From positions 34,590,077 to 34,654,076 of the forward strand of contig NC_068973.1 of the NCBI RefSeq assembly GCF_016808095.1: a stretch of DNA of 64,000 nucleotides. The letters are read 5' to 3'. How positions within the stretch are numbered: position 1 is the first letter of the stretch; each line of letters opens with the position of its first letter. The notes beneath the pieces are model-generated. The model ran no database searches. It saw only the letters and a list, made by a program, of their open reading frames with translations, and was not told the origin of the DNA. A program made the position numbers and the translations under genes. Below, in pieces: positions 1-10,270 of the stretch. The DNA comes from Vigna angularis. Lineage: Eukaryota > Streptophyta > Magnoliopsida > Fabales > Fabaceae.

Positions 1-540
1 CAAAAATGTGAAAACAACATATTTTGACATTTTTCAAAAGAAGTAGACTCGAGAAAAAAAAAAAAACAAAGGCCATTGGGCCTAATGGGCTCGAGCACTG
101 TTTTTTTTTAGATTTATTCAAAATGTAGAAGAAGGAGGAATAAAAATCAAACAAAATGGTGTGATGTGAAATTACACACATGCAAAAAAATAATTCTTCA
201 CTCAAATTTATGTTTCAGAAGAATTGGGTTCAAAGAAGGCTAACATGGCAATGAGGCCCAATGAACCTGAAAAATGTCTTTTATCATGCAAATGAAAACA
301 ATTTTGAACACTTCAAATTTTACATCACTCCATTTATTATTTATTTTTTTTTTGAAAAATTTCCTATTTATCACATTTTTTTGATTTTTTTGTTTTATTA
401 TTTTTTTGGTGAAATCGGATCATCCAAGAAGTCTTGAATTGGGCCGGATCGACCCAACAAAACCCTACCCGTTTCAGATTTTCAAAAATTTTTATTATTT
501 TTTTTTTTTTGAAAACTCAGAAAGAAATCAGACCGACACC
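1..540. other. flank upstream of homeobox copy A, no gene seen
   Basis: AT-rich sequence with many T runs. I see no coding region. A short GGCCxxxxGGCC-like stretch near 80-95 and an ACACACATGCA stretch near 172 have no clear meaning. It does not resemble the sequence upstream of homeobox copy B (16560-16920), so the similarity between the two copies begins only near the promoter. Confidence 0.4.
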
Positions 541-587
541 AGGCAGTTGCAGCGACCGGAACTGTAGCTACAGTGGATTTGCTCAGC

Positions 588-595
588 TATAAAAT
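588..595 (+). promoter_or_regulatory. TATA box of homeobox copy A
   Basis: TATAAAAT lies about 30 bases ahead of a CT-rich leader. It follows the segment GACCGGAACTGTAGCTACAG, of which a close version also precedes the TATA box of copy B at 17071. The leader runs to a 5' splice site GTAAGT at 801, and the matching acceptor TTTTAG ends at 1535, 18 bases before the start codon. The same promoter, leader and intron architecture in two copies supports a real transcription unit. Confidence 0.6.
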
Positions 596-1171
596 GGGTA
601 TCCCTTCGGGGTCGAGCGACATTTTCTGATTCTACTCTGTCTAACCTTCTCTCTCTCCCTCTTGCTCTCTCTTTCTCTCTTCTCTCTCTTCCTTGAGCGT
701 CTGTCGAGAGCGTCGGGTTCCTGCGACGAGGTTCTGCCTGTGTGTGCCCTCAAGAGCGTCTGAGTCTTCCGGCGAGCTTCTGTAAGCCTTTCTTCCCCGG
801 GTAAGTCTTCTGAGCTCTAAATCTCTCTTTCCTTTTTTTTGTTCTTCCTTTCTTCTTTTTTTTTTTTCGCTTTCTCTAACTTTCTTTCCCTCTTCCCTTT
901 CTCTATTGTCTTTTTTTTTTCTTTTTACGCTTTCTGTTCTTGCTTTTCTTTCTTGTTCCCTTTAGCTTTCTGTTTTTTTTCTTTTCTTTTATGCTTTCCT
1001 TTATGCTTTTCTTTCCTGATTTCCTTTCCTGCAAGCTCTTTCCTCTTCCTTATACTTTGTCTGCTTTTATTTCCGTCTCACCCTTCTCTGGATTTCTTTC
1101 TGAGTCTTCTTTCTTTTTTTTTTCTTTAATTTCAAAACTTAAAACACTTAAAAACACAACTGTCTTAAATT

Positions 1172-1262
1172 AAGGGGTATATAGGCTGGAAACCAGACGT
1201 TAATCTCCCTTCGATTGAAGGTATGGCAGAGACAATCGGGTAGAACAACGCCACGTACCCCA
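1172..1262 (+). other. conserved block in leader intron, copy A
   Basis: This 91-bp block inside the leader intron (801-1535) matches 17578-17668 in the intron of copy B with only 2 mismatches by eye. That is closer than the coding exons, while the flanking intron is diverged T-rich sequence. A second, weaker conserved stretch follows (about 1328-1385 versus 17738-17798, around GTTTAGGACCC and GCAAGGACCGTGAAACAGAT). The function is unknown. It could act in the antisense gene or in the sense RNA of the retroelement. Confidence 0.6.
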
Positions 1263-1553
1263 TAAAATCAGAAAACTTTAAAAAGAGAATTTTATTTGTA
1301 TGAACCGGACATGGACAAGGACAAAAGGACATAGACCCGTTTAGGACCCTCTTGCAAGGACCGTGAAACAGATCCGAGACCGGACACTGAAATAACAAAG
1401 ACTGACCGGACAAAATAAACTAAAAGGAAACAAAAACGAATAAAGAAAACACTGAAAATACTTTTTTTTTTTTTGTTTTATGCTTTCGTTATGTTTTTGT
1501 TCTTTTTACTTTTTTATTATTTTTTTATGTTTTAGAAAACTTAGAGAGGAAAG

Positions 1554-2122
1554 ATGAGCGAGATGGAGATGGAGAGGTATACCAGTCAGCGGTGGCGACC
1601 TACTGACGATCAGGTCAGAATGATGACCAATATTTACAATTACGGGGTCACACATCCCAGCAGAGCGCAAGTCGTCGAAATTGCGTCTCGACTAAGGGTT
1701 TTCGCAGATGTCACTGAATACAATGTGCACTGCTGGTTTAACAACCACGGCAATCGGGTCAGGCGCTGGCAAGCGGAGATAGACCCTACTGGCACTCAGT
1801 TTTCACAACTGCCGCTATACATGTATGGTAAGTACCCTGATTACCTCCATCTTTTTTTTCTTTTGAAAATTTTCTCCTCATCTTATTATTGACAAAATTT
1901 TTTTGTTTGTTTTTTTTTCTTTTTTTTTTTTGGAAAGAATACGACTGGGTGATCATGAGGGCGCCGAGGCTGCTGAACTTGTTCCCCGTTCCGATCATCA
2001 TTGACGACGACAGGGACGGACGACAAATCGCTCCACCCATGCATCTCACCTTCCGAACCAGAGCTCCCTCGACGGAGCTCTCCCTCAGACCACCGCAACC
2101 AGCTCGGGAATTTTTTCGCTGA
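1554..2122 (+). CDS. WOX-like homeodomain protein, retroelement-borne copy A
   Basis: Two exons, 1554-1827 and 1938-2122, with a GTAAGT donor and an AAAG acceptor, give 152 residues. Residues about 12-74 form a WOX-type homeodomain: RWRPT near the start, SRLRVF before the turn, and a recognition helix NVHCWFNNHGNRVRRWQ that keeps the W-F-x-N-H and R-x-R-R pattern of WOX proteins. The C-terminal exon has LLNLFPV, like the WUS-box (TLxLFP), and ELSL, like an EAR repression motif. WOX proteins are nuclear transcription factors; this one lacks the long tails of host WOX proteins. The start is the first ATG after the leader acceptor and matches copy B. It lies antisense to Ogre-type remnants at 4030-5850. 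The family call is strong, and the role is unknown. A short decayed host WOX paralogue is less likely, because copy B sits inside an intact element. Confidence 0.75.
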
Positions 2123-3730
2123 ATTTCCTTTTTTATTATTTTTATATTTTCATGGTCTGTAACTTAACGATCACCCGTGATCGAACCGCGAACACTGTTT
2201 ATTTGCTTTTGTTTGCCTTATTTGTTTTTTTTTTTTTTGCCTTTCTTTTTTTTGCTGTTTTTTTTTTAATTGTGACTTTGCACCTTTTCTGTTATATCTG
2301 CTTTTTTTCTTATGCATTTTTATTTTATTTATCAAATGTTAAGATCGTATGAGTATTCAGAATGATGTCTTTGTTCAAAAACATCTCTCCGACCTTACTG
2401 TGAATCTTGCCCAAATGATGAAATAAAATTAGATTTTTATGGTCTTTCTTTGATTTCAGTCTAAACAAAATTTCTAATCTAAACGAAAAAATGGAAAACC
2501 GGGTTCATCAGAAAACAAATTATTTACGGAAAAATGACTTCGAATGAAATGAGAGCCAAAGCGAACGCCATGAGCATGAAGAACACAATTTTGAAATCAT
2601 TATGCATATGAGACAAAGAAATGGGAAGAGAAGAACAAAGAAATCGTAAACAAATTTGCACAATTTGAAATTTCGACAAACCTCCTTTTTTTTTTTTTTT
2701 ATATATCATCATTTTTTTTTGTTTGGCGACACCCTATTAGGACATGATTTCCAGTAAACCTTGGAGATACCAAGTAATGAAAGTTCACATGGATGAAAGC
2801 ATGATATCAATGAGCGTAAACCTCATAGTGAGACAAATTAAAGCTCGAGCAAAACAACATCAGTTCCAACTTTTACAATAGCTTATGCTTTCCAAACAAT
2901 CCGAGAGTCCTCTTCACTCGTCCATGGCATTCGTAGAGATGAACTCACGCCTCGCCACAGTGCTGGATTAACTTTCTTCAAACTTTAAATATCTTGAATG
3001 AATCAAAGTTTGCCTTCGCGCTTGAACCACCAGTACTTTTGGAACGATCGATGGCCACTCCGTGGTAATCACCTTTTGTGTATGTTGTATCATGAGTCTT
3101 GAGGTATTGAGGTTTTAAAGGCTCCATGTAACAAGTGGAGACCAACCTTTTTTATGCATAAGACTTGGGAGCAATGTTACATAAGTTATATGAATAGGAG
3201 TGAAACTCGTAGGCCTTTTCTCTTCATCAATCGTTTTCTACCCGACAGCTTGGTGGGAAGTTGAGTTTGGGCTGAGTCCAATCTTGTCTCGGAGTACTTT
3301 CAAAGGGTAGGACAAACGGTATTTGAGCCGTAGGATGTGATTGAGCTCTTTCTTCTCTCCTTGTCCGAGGCTTAGACCAGACTTGATCACATTCGTTCTC
3401 ATGGTAAGACCTTGTACAATCTTCTCAGTCTTCACACCAATTTCAATTCTTTCTTGGATTATCGCAAGTTTGAGAAGCTTTAGGAAAACACTGCTCACCA
3501 TGGTCTTACAGAAGGGTGATTACAGAGTATTTAGGAATGTGTCAACGATCTCGTTGTCAGTTGAAGAGAGAAATGATGGATTAGATGGTGGAAATTGGTG
3601 ATTTTCCACCATGGAAGCCCTTGGAGCATCTACTGCAGCGTCACCCCTAGTCTCCTCTCCGTCCAGATATGCTTTTGCAACCCCTCTGAATCATCTTTTA
3701 AAGAGAAGGGTTCAATAATTGAGTTACACG
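2123..3730. other. repeat-derived region without supported gene
   Basis: The first part (to about 2240) is 3' flank shared with copy B: a segment near 2152-2195 containing GGTCTGTAA and TTAACGATCA matches 18659-18695. From about 2740 the sequence is more GC-balanced and looks like retroelement internal or LTR sequence. An 87-codon frame on the minus strand (3238-3501) has no family I recognise, and I do not call it a gene. Confidence 0.4.
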
Positions 3731-3968
3731 AGCGTCCAATTTTCTGGACGAGCATCCCAATTCTGGACGAGCGTCCACTTTCTAGACGAACGTCCTCTTC
3801 TGGACGAGCGTTTCGAGCGTTATGGACGAGCGTGGACGAGTGTCCACTTTCTGGACGACAAATCGCTTTCTGGACGAGCGTCCACTGCGCGCTGAACGAG
3901 CGTCATTATGGAACGAGCGTGCGCTCGCTATGTGACGAGCGTCCGCTCACTTGGCGACGAGCGTCCAT
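3728..3968. repeat. ACGAGCGTCC motif array, left copy
   Basis: About a dozen irregularly spaced copies of (G)GACGAGCGTCC or close variants lie within 240 bp. The spacing is uneven, so this is a motif cluster and not a clean tandem array. The same core (ACGARCG) forms much larger clusters at 15365-16415 and 30240-31420. Confidence 0.75.
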
Positions 3969-4029
3969 GCAACACTTTCAAACTTGGCGCTTCATCCACC
4001 TTTTATGGCTTTCACAAATTTTCTAGCAC

Positions 4030-5850
4030 CTCAAATTTGTGCCTGACAACCTCAACATTGACTTGGTGAGAAGATTTCAACTCAGGCAGCTTTGTCCTCA
4101 TCGTGCTCACAATACTTGGCTTAATAATTTCCTCAAAGGACCATGCAAGTGGTTGTCCCCAGCTGGTTTCCTCTCTCAAATGTGTTCTCCTTGGTCTTTT
4201 GTGGGCTTCATGACCCGAGTCTGCCTCTCACGGCGGAGTGTAATACGAGGAAAGACCAATAAGGAGGGAAAATTTGTGCCACTCAAACTCTATTGTAGTT
4301 GTGGTGTGAACAAATCTTCAAGTCATTGTAAGGCGCTTAGGGCCTCTAAGATTAAGCTCATTTGTTCCTTTAGTTGTTGGATATCGACTTTCATTCCCTT
4401 TTTTTTGGTTCTCCAAGATTTGTGAACTGGTTCGAGTCCTTTAGGGTATCTTAGATGTTTAGCTGTATTTTAGTTTTTTTTTTTTTGAATGAAAAGAACA
4501 CACAACGCAGTTTAAAATCTCTAGTCAGAAATTATAAAGCTGTGAAAATAATTGCCCCGGTATAATTTGGAAATTAACACGAAACTGAGTCAATAAGGTG
4601 ATTCATCATTCAGAAGTTCCCAAAATGCGAGACATAGGAATTCTTGGTCAACCATCGCAGGCTTTAGTCATCACATTCTTCATTTGTCTGATCAGCTTCT
4701 TGCAGTAATTGAGGAATGTTTCAATCCCCTTAGGCGGGTTGATGATTGATATTACAGACTCAGCATCAACTAAGAACTTAAGGACGTTTTCAATGGCTCC
4801 ATTGGCAAGGGAAGCCAGCTGTGAGAGACTTCTCTTCCAATTCTTTTAACTTGTCCTTGTTCAACGACATATTCTTTCTTCATCTGACTAATCAATCTTT
4901 TATGTTCCCTCTTAGCTAAATGGAAACATTCCTTCTCTAGTTTTGTCATTGATGCTTCTATCCACTGCTCATCATTTCAAAATTTCTTTTCGCAATTTGG
5001 GTAAGGGAAATTAATTACAACTTGATTGTCTTAACCCTTTTTGTGATTCATTGGCTAAGGGAAACTTTCATTAACAGTTCATGATCTTGGGCCTTTCATT
5101 GAAGCGAACAACATTGCCCCCAATTGTCTTTAACTTGATGGAACATTTCAGCGAAGATCCATTCCTCATATGATCTGCAATGTGGCGAGAGATGCAGGTG
5201 TTAGCGATCCTCTCAGGATACTCAAATTATTTTTTGCGCTAACACAGGATTGCAATTAATACAACACCTAATACCCATGAGGGGTACATTAGGATACCTC
5301 CCGCAATGATATGTAATCTGCGATCTATGCTCCCAAGGGACACACCATTTAACTTGTTCTTCATTTAAACTTGCACAAAGTTGCGCCCATTCATTTACTC
5401 TTTTCACATGTGGTTCACAAGGAACAGCCTAAGACAAGCGCAAAAGTGCCTAAAAGTCACTTCTTTTTCCAATGGTGACCCATGTTCACCTGACTGAGTA
5501 CCTGTGATAGACTTTTTGTACAAAATCCAATTTTCTCTCGAGTAATCGTTTACAACGTCCTTGTAATCGATTACATACTACAATAATTCGACCATGGGGT
5601 ACAGGGAATTTAAGGCGTCTCCAGTCTCACGGGAAATGAACCACAAATACACCACTGGTAGACAACATAACATCTTTCCCTCTTTAAGTTCGTAACAACG
5701 ATTAAGGGTCCCATAAACTTCAGCCAGGACGGGACATGGGTATATTGCCCGATTTAGTTGTATAGAGCTTTGGCCTCAAGACTTGCGTTTAATATTTTCC
5801 CAAATTCTTCCCCTCTGACAAACTCACCAAATTCTTATACCCCTTGACTC
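4030..5850 (-). pseudogene. decayed Ogre-type ORF1 and gag start
   Basis: Minus-strand frames contain VPWEHRSQITYHCGRYPNVP followed by LMGIRCCINCNPVLAQ (5407 to about 5225). This matches the PWxxxxxxYxCGxFPNVPLMGxxGCINYNP signature of the plant ORF1 family (DUF7745-like) found ahead of gag in Ogre elements. Charged, coiled-coil-like sequence follows (about 4990-4800). A short stretch near 4400, KVDIQQLKEQMSLILEAL, resembles the N-terminal coiled coil of Ogre gag. Several stops and frameshifts break it, and gag ends near the ACGAGCG cluster. The order ORF1 then gag is as in Ogre. Homeobox copy A lies downstream in antisense, the same topology as in the intact element at 6739-24549. Confidence 0.6.
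5430..5590 (-). repeat. segment shared with the 3.5-kb LTRs, with hairpin
   Basis: In reverse complement this segment is similar to 9868-10010 inside the left LTR of the large element, including AAGTGCCTAAAAGTCA and CACCTGACTGAGTACCTGTG. It contains an inverted repeat: GTAATCGTTTACA at 5542-5554 and TGTAATCGATTAC at 5562-5574. It suggests that the left remnant and the large element derive from related Athila/Tat families. Confidence 0.6.
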
Positions 5851-6280
5851 AAATTCCATGTTAATTTCCATTTTTAGCTTAAGGGCCTTAATCACAACTT
5901 TATAATTTTTGACTAGAATCCACAAAAATGTGACAAGACTATGAAGAAAAACAATGAGCGAAGAAAAAGGAAAAAGCAAAAGAAAAAAAGATAAAAAGAT
6001 ATGATGATATGTACAAGGTGCGTGATTTTTATTAAGCGAACATGAGGGTTATAGGAAAACACATCTCTCCCTTTTGTGCCTTATCAAAGGTTGAATGACA
6101 AAAGTTCTAAGGCCAAATATATGCACTCACAAGGATAGCTTCCTAATGCTTAAATCAGGCCACCAGAGCTATGGCTCTTTTCACTGTTTCTCCACAACAG
6201 TCAGAGTAATCAACTAGATGTGGAGACACAAATGAAAAGAACAGACTCTGGCTGGGGTTCTCACGATAGCCAAACAGGAA
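5850..6280. other. intergenic or repeat flank, nothing identified
   Basis: Purine-rich sequence near 5940-6000 and no supported coding frame. It probably belongs to the left Ogre-type remnant or to the junction with the split Tekay LTR. The boundary cannot be fixed from the sequence alone. Confidence 0.3.
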
Positions 6281-6284
6281 GTAT

Positions 6285-6738
6285 GTCCCAAATGACACCG
6301 CTACACAACCCCTCTATTTCTAAGTTGCGCTCAGACCCGGGTATAGGGCCCCACTCACGATATGCATATTGTGTGTGTGTGAAGGGAGAATGCAATTGTA
6401 CACCCCAAACCCTCACCTGCAAAACAACCAGAAAATTCCCAGGCAGATATAACATGTTTTTCTACCCTAGGGTTCAATATAATCAAAACAAACACACATA
6501 CAATTATAACTGAGACTGTGAAATTGTGCTTAAATAATTTATGCTTTGGTGTTGAACTGGTACATGTGGCAATTATGTTTGTAAGTGTCTCTGTTGAAAT
6601 TAATCTGTTTTGGTTGAAATTGTTCTGGTTGGAGGGTTTGGAGTAAGGGCTCTGTGATAGCATGTATATGGGCAGATACTGTTTAAGGTTACTAGGGAAG
6701 GGTGATATATATAATTGGGTATTTGATGTCTAGAACAG
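6285..6738 (+). mobile_element. probable left part of the split Tekay 5' LTR
   Basis: The large element at 6739-24549 is flanked by the target duplication AACAG, and its right flank is clearly inside a Tekay 5' LTR that ends at 26441. The left flank should therefore be the upstream part of the same LTR. The outer start is uncertain: TGTCCCAAAT near 6285 resembles the expected terminal sequence only loosely. Confidence 0.4.
6734..6738. repeat. target-site duplication AACAG, left
   Basis: AACAG directly precedes the TGGTACGCGG terminus at 6739 and recurs directly after the other terminus at 24550-24554. A 5-bp duplication is the norm for LTR retrotransposons. Confidence 0.85.
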
Positions 6739-6889
6739 TGGTACGCGGGTCGCACCGCGTACAAATTCGATGCAACAAAAATAATGCAGTATAGCTAGGA
6801 AGTGACTCCTAGGTCGTCTCTCAAGGACCAAATATTGTGGTTCAGTCTCAGATCACACACGAAGTGGGGGGGTTTGAAATGGTTGTTTT

Positions 6890-7545
6890 TGCGATGAAAA
6901 TTAAATTACGGTGAAAATTAAACTAAAACAGTAAAACAAAATTTAAATAGTAAAAATTAAACTGCTACAGTAAAAAAAAAACGAAATTACAGTAAAATAA
7001 AACATTAAAATTAATTCTGGAACAGAAAACTAAAATACAGAAAATGAAAATACAGTAAACAATAATTACAGAAAACAGTAAAAACAGTAAAAACACTAAA
7101 ACAGTAAATTTTAGAAAACAGTAAAAAAAAACGAAAATACAGTAACATGAAACAGTAAAAAATAAATCTGAACAGTAAAAACGAAAATACAGTAAAATAG
7201 AAAATTACAGAAAACAGTAAAAACAGAAAACAGTAAAAATAGAAAACAGTAAAAAACGAAAATACAGTAAAACGAAACAGTGAAAATAAATCTGGGACAG
7301 TAAAAACAAAAATACAGAAAAATAGAAAATACAGAAAACAGTAAAAATAGAAAACAGTAAAAATAGAAAAAGAAATTACAGCAGTAAATAATAACAGTAA
7401 AAATAATAAATACAGAAATTCAAAATCAGTAAAACAGTAAAAACAAAATACAGAAAACATAAAATATAGAAAATAGTAAAAACAGAAAATAGTAAAAATG
7501 AAAATACAGTAAAAAGTAAAAACATAAAACAGTAAAATTCAAATC
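6890..7545. repeat. ACAGTAAAA-rich low-complexity tract
   Basis: About 650 bp built from ACAGTAAAA and ACAGAAAA variants. The complement gives long F/C/Y-rich frames on the minus strand (7011-7460, 7376-7579) that are composition artefacts. The right LTR has the same tract at about 21186-21825. Confidence 0.8.
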
Positions 7546-9877
7546 TGAAAACAACATCAACATTACGGCGGCAAAACATTTAAATCCAAACTACAGCTAA
7601 TAATTTAACGTGCAATATTCAACAACGCAGTGCAAACAACGGTAAAAATTAGACGACAGGTAAACAACACAGGAATTAAATTGCTACATAATTAAAAGTA
7701 CAGCAACAAATAAAACAGAGACAGTAAAATGGAATTGACATTTGAGTAACAGGAAATTAAATCACATTTTGCATTGAATGTAAATTCATTACAACTAAAA
7801 ACATAAAATTGGAACCTAGGAGCGTGTACACCAAAATCAGTTATTGTGCATCAACAGTAGCCTTCCGCAATTGTTCCAGTAGCTGTTGCAGCCAGCTTCT
7901 GCCGTGTCCTCCTCTGCTAGACAGGTCCAGCTTCTTCTTCCAATGGTCTCCCACACGGCTCTCTCTACCAAACTCCTTACATCACTCTACATTCCATACT
8001 ATTATGTTTTTCTATGAGGGAAAGACTCCCCCAGACCGTCAACCTCCTCTGCTGAACTGGGACTCCTTCTTTTATACACTAAATTCTCAAGTCTCGTTCT
8101 GGTACTGCTTGTGCGTTTCCAGCCAAGTTGCCATGCTGTTGTCTCCCATTAGCAACCTTCTTAATGAATTTCTTTAATCCACCATTGCTTCTCTGTCAGA
8201 TAAAGCCATGTGGGGCCCTCCATTTTTTTTACTTCTGCATATGCTCTGCACCGAGAACGCCATGCTGTTACTCCACCTAGTCTTCTCTTTGCTGAATTGC
8301 TTGCTTCTGCTCTCCATCCAGCCAATGAATCCATAAACGGTGGCTGCTGTATCAGCCTTCATCACTGTGAATCTCTAACTGATGTTGTTGCTGCTCATCA
8401 AGTGCTGGACATTGAGCACGCTGCTGGAGCAAATATTTTTCTGCTGAAAACGCGTGGAAGCATCAAGTCATGGCTGCAACGTGCATGTGTTCTTGGCTGG
8501 ACAGCAACTCTCAATGACTGTTGTTCTCTCCTTGCTCTGGATGCTCCTGGACATGCAGCTCATCCAAGCTTCTTCTTGAATCATCACCGTCCAACCTCCA
8601 TGAATGTGCCATGCTGCTGTGTGCGTTTTGGAGCTGCTTTCATGAGCTGCCCATGACTTTCTCTCCCTCTCAGTGGTTGCTGGAATGCTGCCAAATGAAG
8701 CTGTAAAAACTCCATAGCAGCTGCAACATGAAGGTGTGCTGGATGCGTGAGAAGTGGTGGAGTTGGACGTGTTGGAGCTGCTGGATGTGTGTTTCTTCCT
8801 AGGTGCAGCCGTGAGTTTTTCTTCTTGACATGGTGGGTGGAACTTTACTGGACCTGCAACCAGCTCTGGATCGAGAGTGCCTCTTCATTTTGCCTCTCTT
8901 CTTCTCCTCCCCTTGGTCATAACACCCATCATGTAGTGCTCATTCCAGCAAGCGTGTAACTCTTTGCATTTCTGGAGGTGGCAAGTGCAGCTTTCGGTCT
9001 CCTAATTGCAGCAAGGAAAAATAATATTTCCATGCTTGTATGTGTTGCTGACATGCATCTTCTTCACGTGTTGTGTGCGTGGCCTCCCACATCCATTCCA
9101 AAATATATTTTGTTCCATGTTTGACAAAAGTGTGCAGGGCCCGTGTGTTAGATGCTTGCCAAAATAAATTCTGATGGCTGTGAAACCTATTGCATTTTGC
9201 AATCCCACATGTGCTTTCAATCAAATTGTCTCATTCAAGAATTGGTGGTCCCCCTTGTGTTTTCATATTTCAGCAAATAAGAAGCAGTGTGGTGCCCACT
9301 TCATTTCCATATTTTTCTTCAACTAAAACTAATAATGGGACCCTTTACTGAAATTTAATTCAGCCGAGACTCATCCAAAGGCCCATGCATATTTTTTCTG
9401 AATTTCATGCTCACACATTTTGCTAAGTTGTTACCATTCCAGCCATGACATTATCACCTTACATGATGTTACTTTTTACTTGCTTCTCCATTTGTAAATG
9501 CCGTGAGATGTCCAAGCCATGTGTCTATGTTTCCAATTCAATTTCAACTTAAATGTGCCCTTGCAACCAAAAGAGTCTTACAATTAAATCACTTATAGCC
9601 ATGAGATGCATTGTCTAATGATCAATTCCAGCCACCACAAGTACCAAACAACAAGCAAACAATGCAAACATATTAGAACACTCAAACAGTAAGCACTGCA
9701 CTGGCATAGGAGAGTAAATAAAATACTGGGAACAACACAGAATGAATTTGAACAAAAGAAAAACTATACTTGAAACTAGACATCCAGACGAAACTATGAA
9801 AAAAAATTTCATGCAAAACGGATAAGAATTGAACTCAAACGAAGACACACAAGTTGACACAACATTCACGCAGCACT

Positions 9878-9912
9878 GGTAATCGTTTACAGCACTCCTG
9901 TAAACGATTACC
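9878..9912. repeat. perfect 14-bp inverted repeat in LTR
   Basis: GGTAATCGTTTACA (9878-9891), a 7-base loop, then TGTAAACGATTACC (9899-9912). A half-site recurs at about 10015-10028. The same structure is in the other LTR (24157-24191), and a diverged form lies at 5542-5574. Confidence 0.8.
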
Positions 9913-10270
9913 CGAGAGGAATTGCAAATTTGTACAGAAAGTCCAACACAGGTACTCAGTTAGGTGAACACAGGTCACCATTGGCAAAAAAACTGACTTT
10001 TAGGCACTTCTGCCCCTGTAAACGATTACCCGAGAGGAATTGGGAATTTGTACAGAAAGTCTAAATGTCCAAAAATATTTTCCAAAATTTTTCATGCACT
10101 CAATAATGTAAATCATTCGTTTCAGATAATTCAAATTAATTAAAATAAGAATTTCTGATCGGATTAGGCTCAATTCAGTAAAATGGGAAAATACTGGACA
10201 ATTAAGCACAATTCCCTGATTAATTCTAGCACAATAAACTAAATGAAGTGAATAAAATAATGATTCATCA

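Larger units (their letters stand above)
6739..10270 (-). repeat. 3' LTR of the large element
   Basis: 3532 bp, matching 21034-24549 almost base for base. Read on the minus strand it runs from TGATGAATC to GCGTACCA. It contains an (ACAGTAAAA)-rich stretch (about 6890-7545), a GC-richer part (7800-9000) with open frames that recur identically in the other LTR, and a hairpin GGTAATCGTTTACA..TGTAAACGATTACC at 9878-9912. The frames inside show no recognisable family, so I do not call them genes. The adjacent internal end is AGTGTGGTCTATTT on the minus strand, a poor polypurine tract. Confidence 0.9.

Noticed and set aside
1165..1413. 82-codon minus-strand frame through the conserved intron block
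   Set aside because: In copy B the corresponding reading is broken outside the conserved block, so conservation there is better explained by a non-coding element. I kept the block itself as a finding.
4039..4425. 128-codon plus-strand frame
   Set aside because: It is antisense to the decayed Ogre gag start. The minus strand gives the recognisable coiled coil.
7011..7579. F/C/Y-rich frames on the minus strand, repeated at 21305-21858
   Set aside because: They come from the ACAGTAAAA low-complexity tract of the LTRs. Conservation between copies only reflects the recent LTR duplication.
8210..8656. 148-codon frame in the LTR, identical at 22489-22935
   Set aside because: Identity is expected because both LTRs are copies of one sequence. 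No known domain, and overlapping frames on the other strand are just as open.
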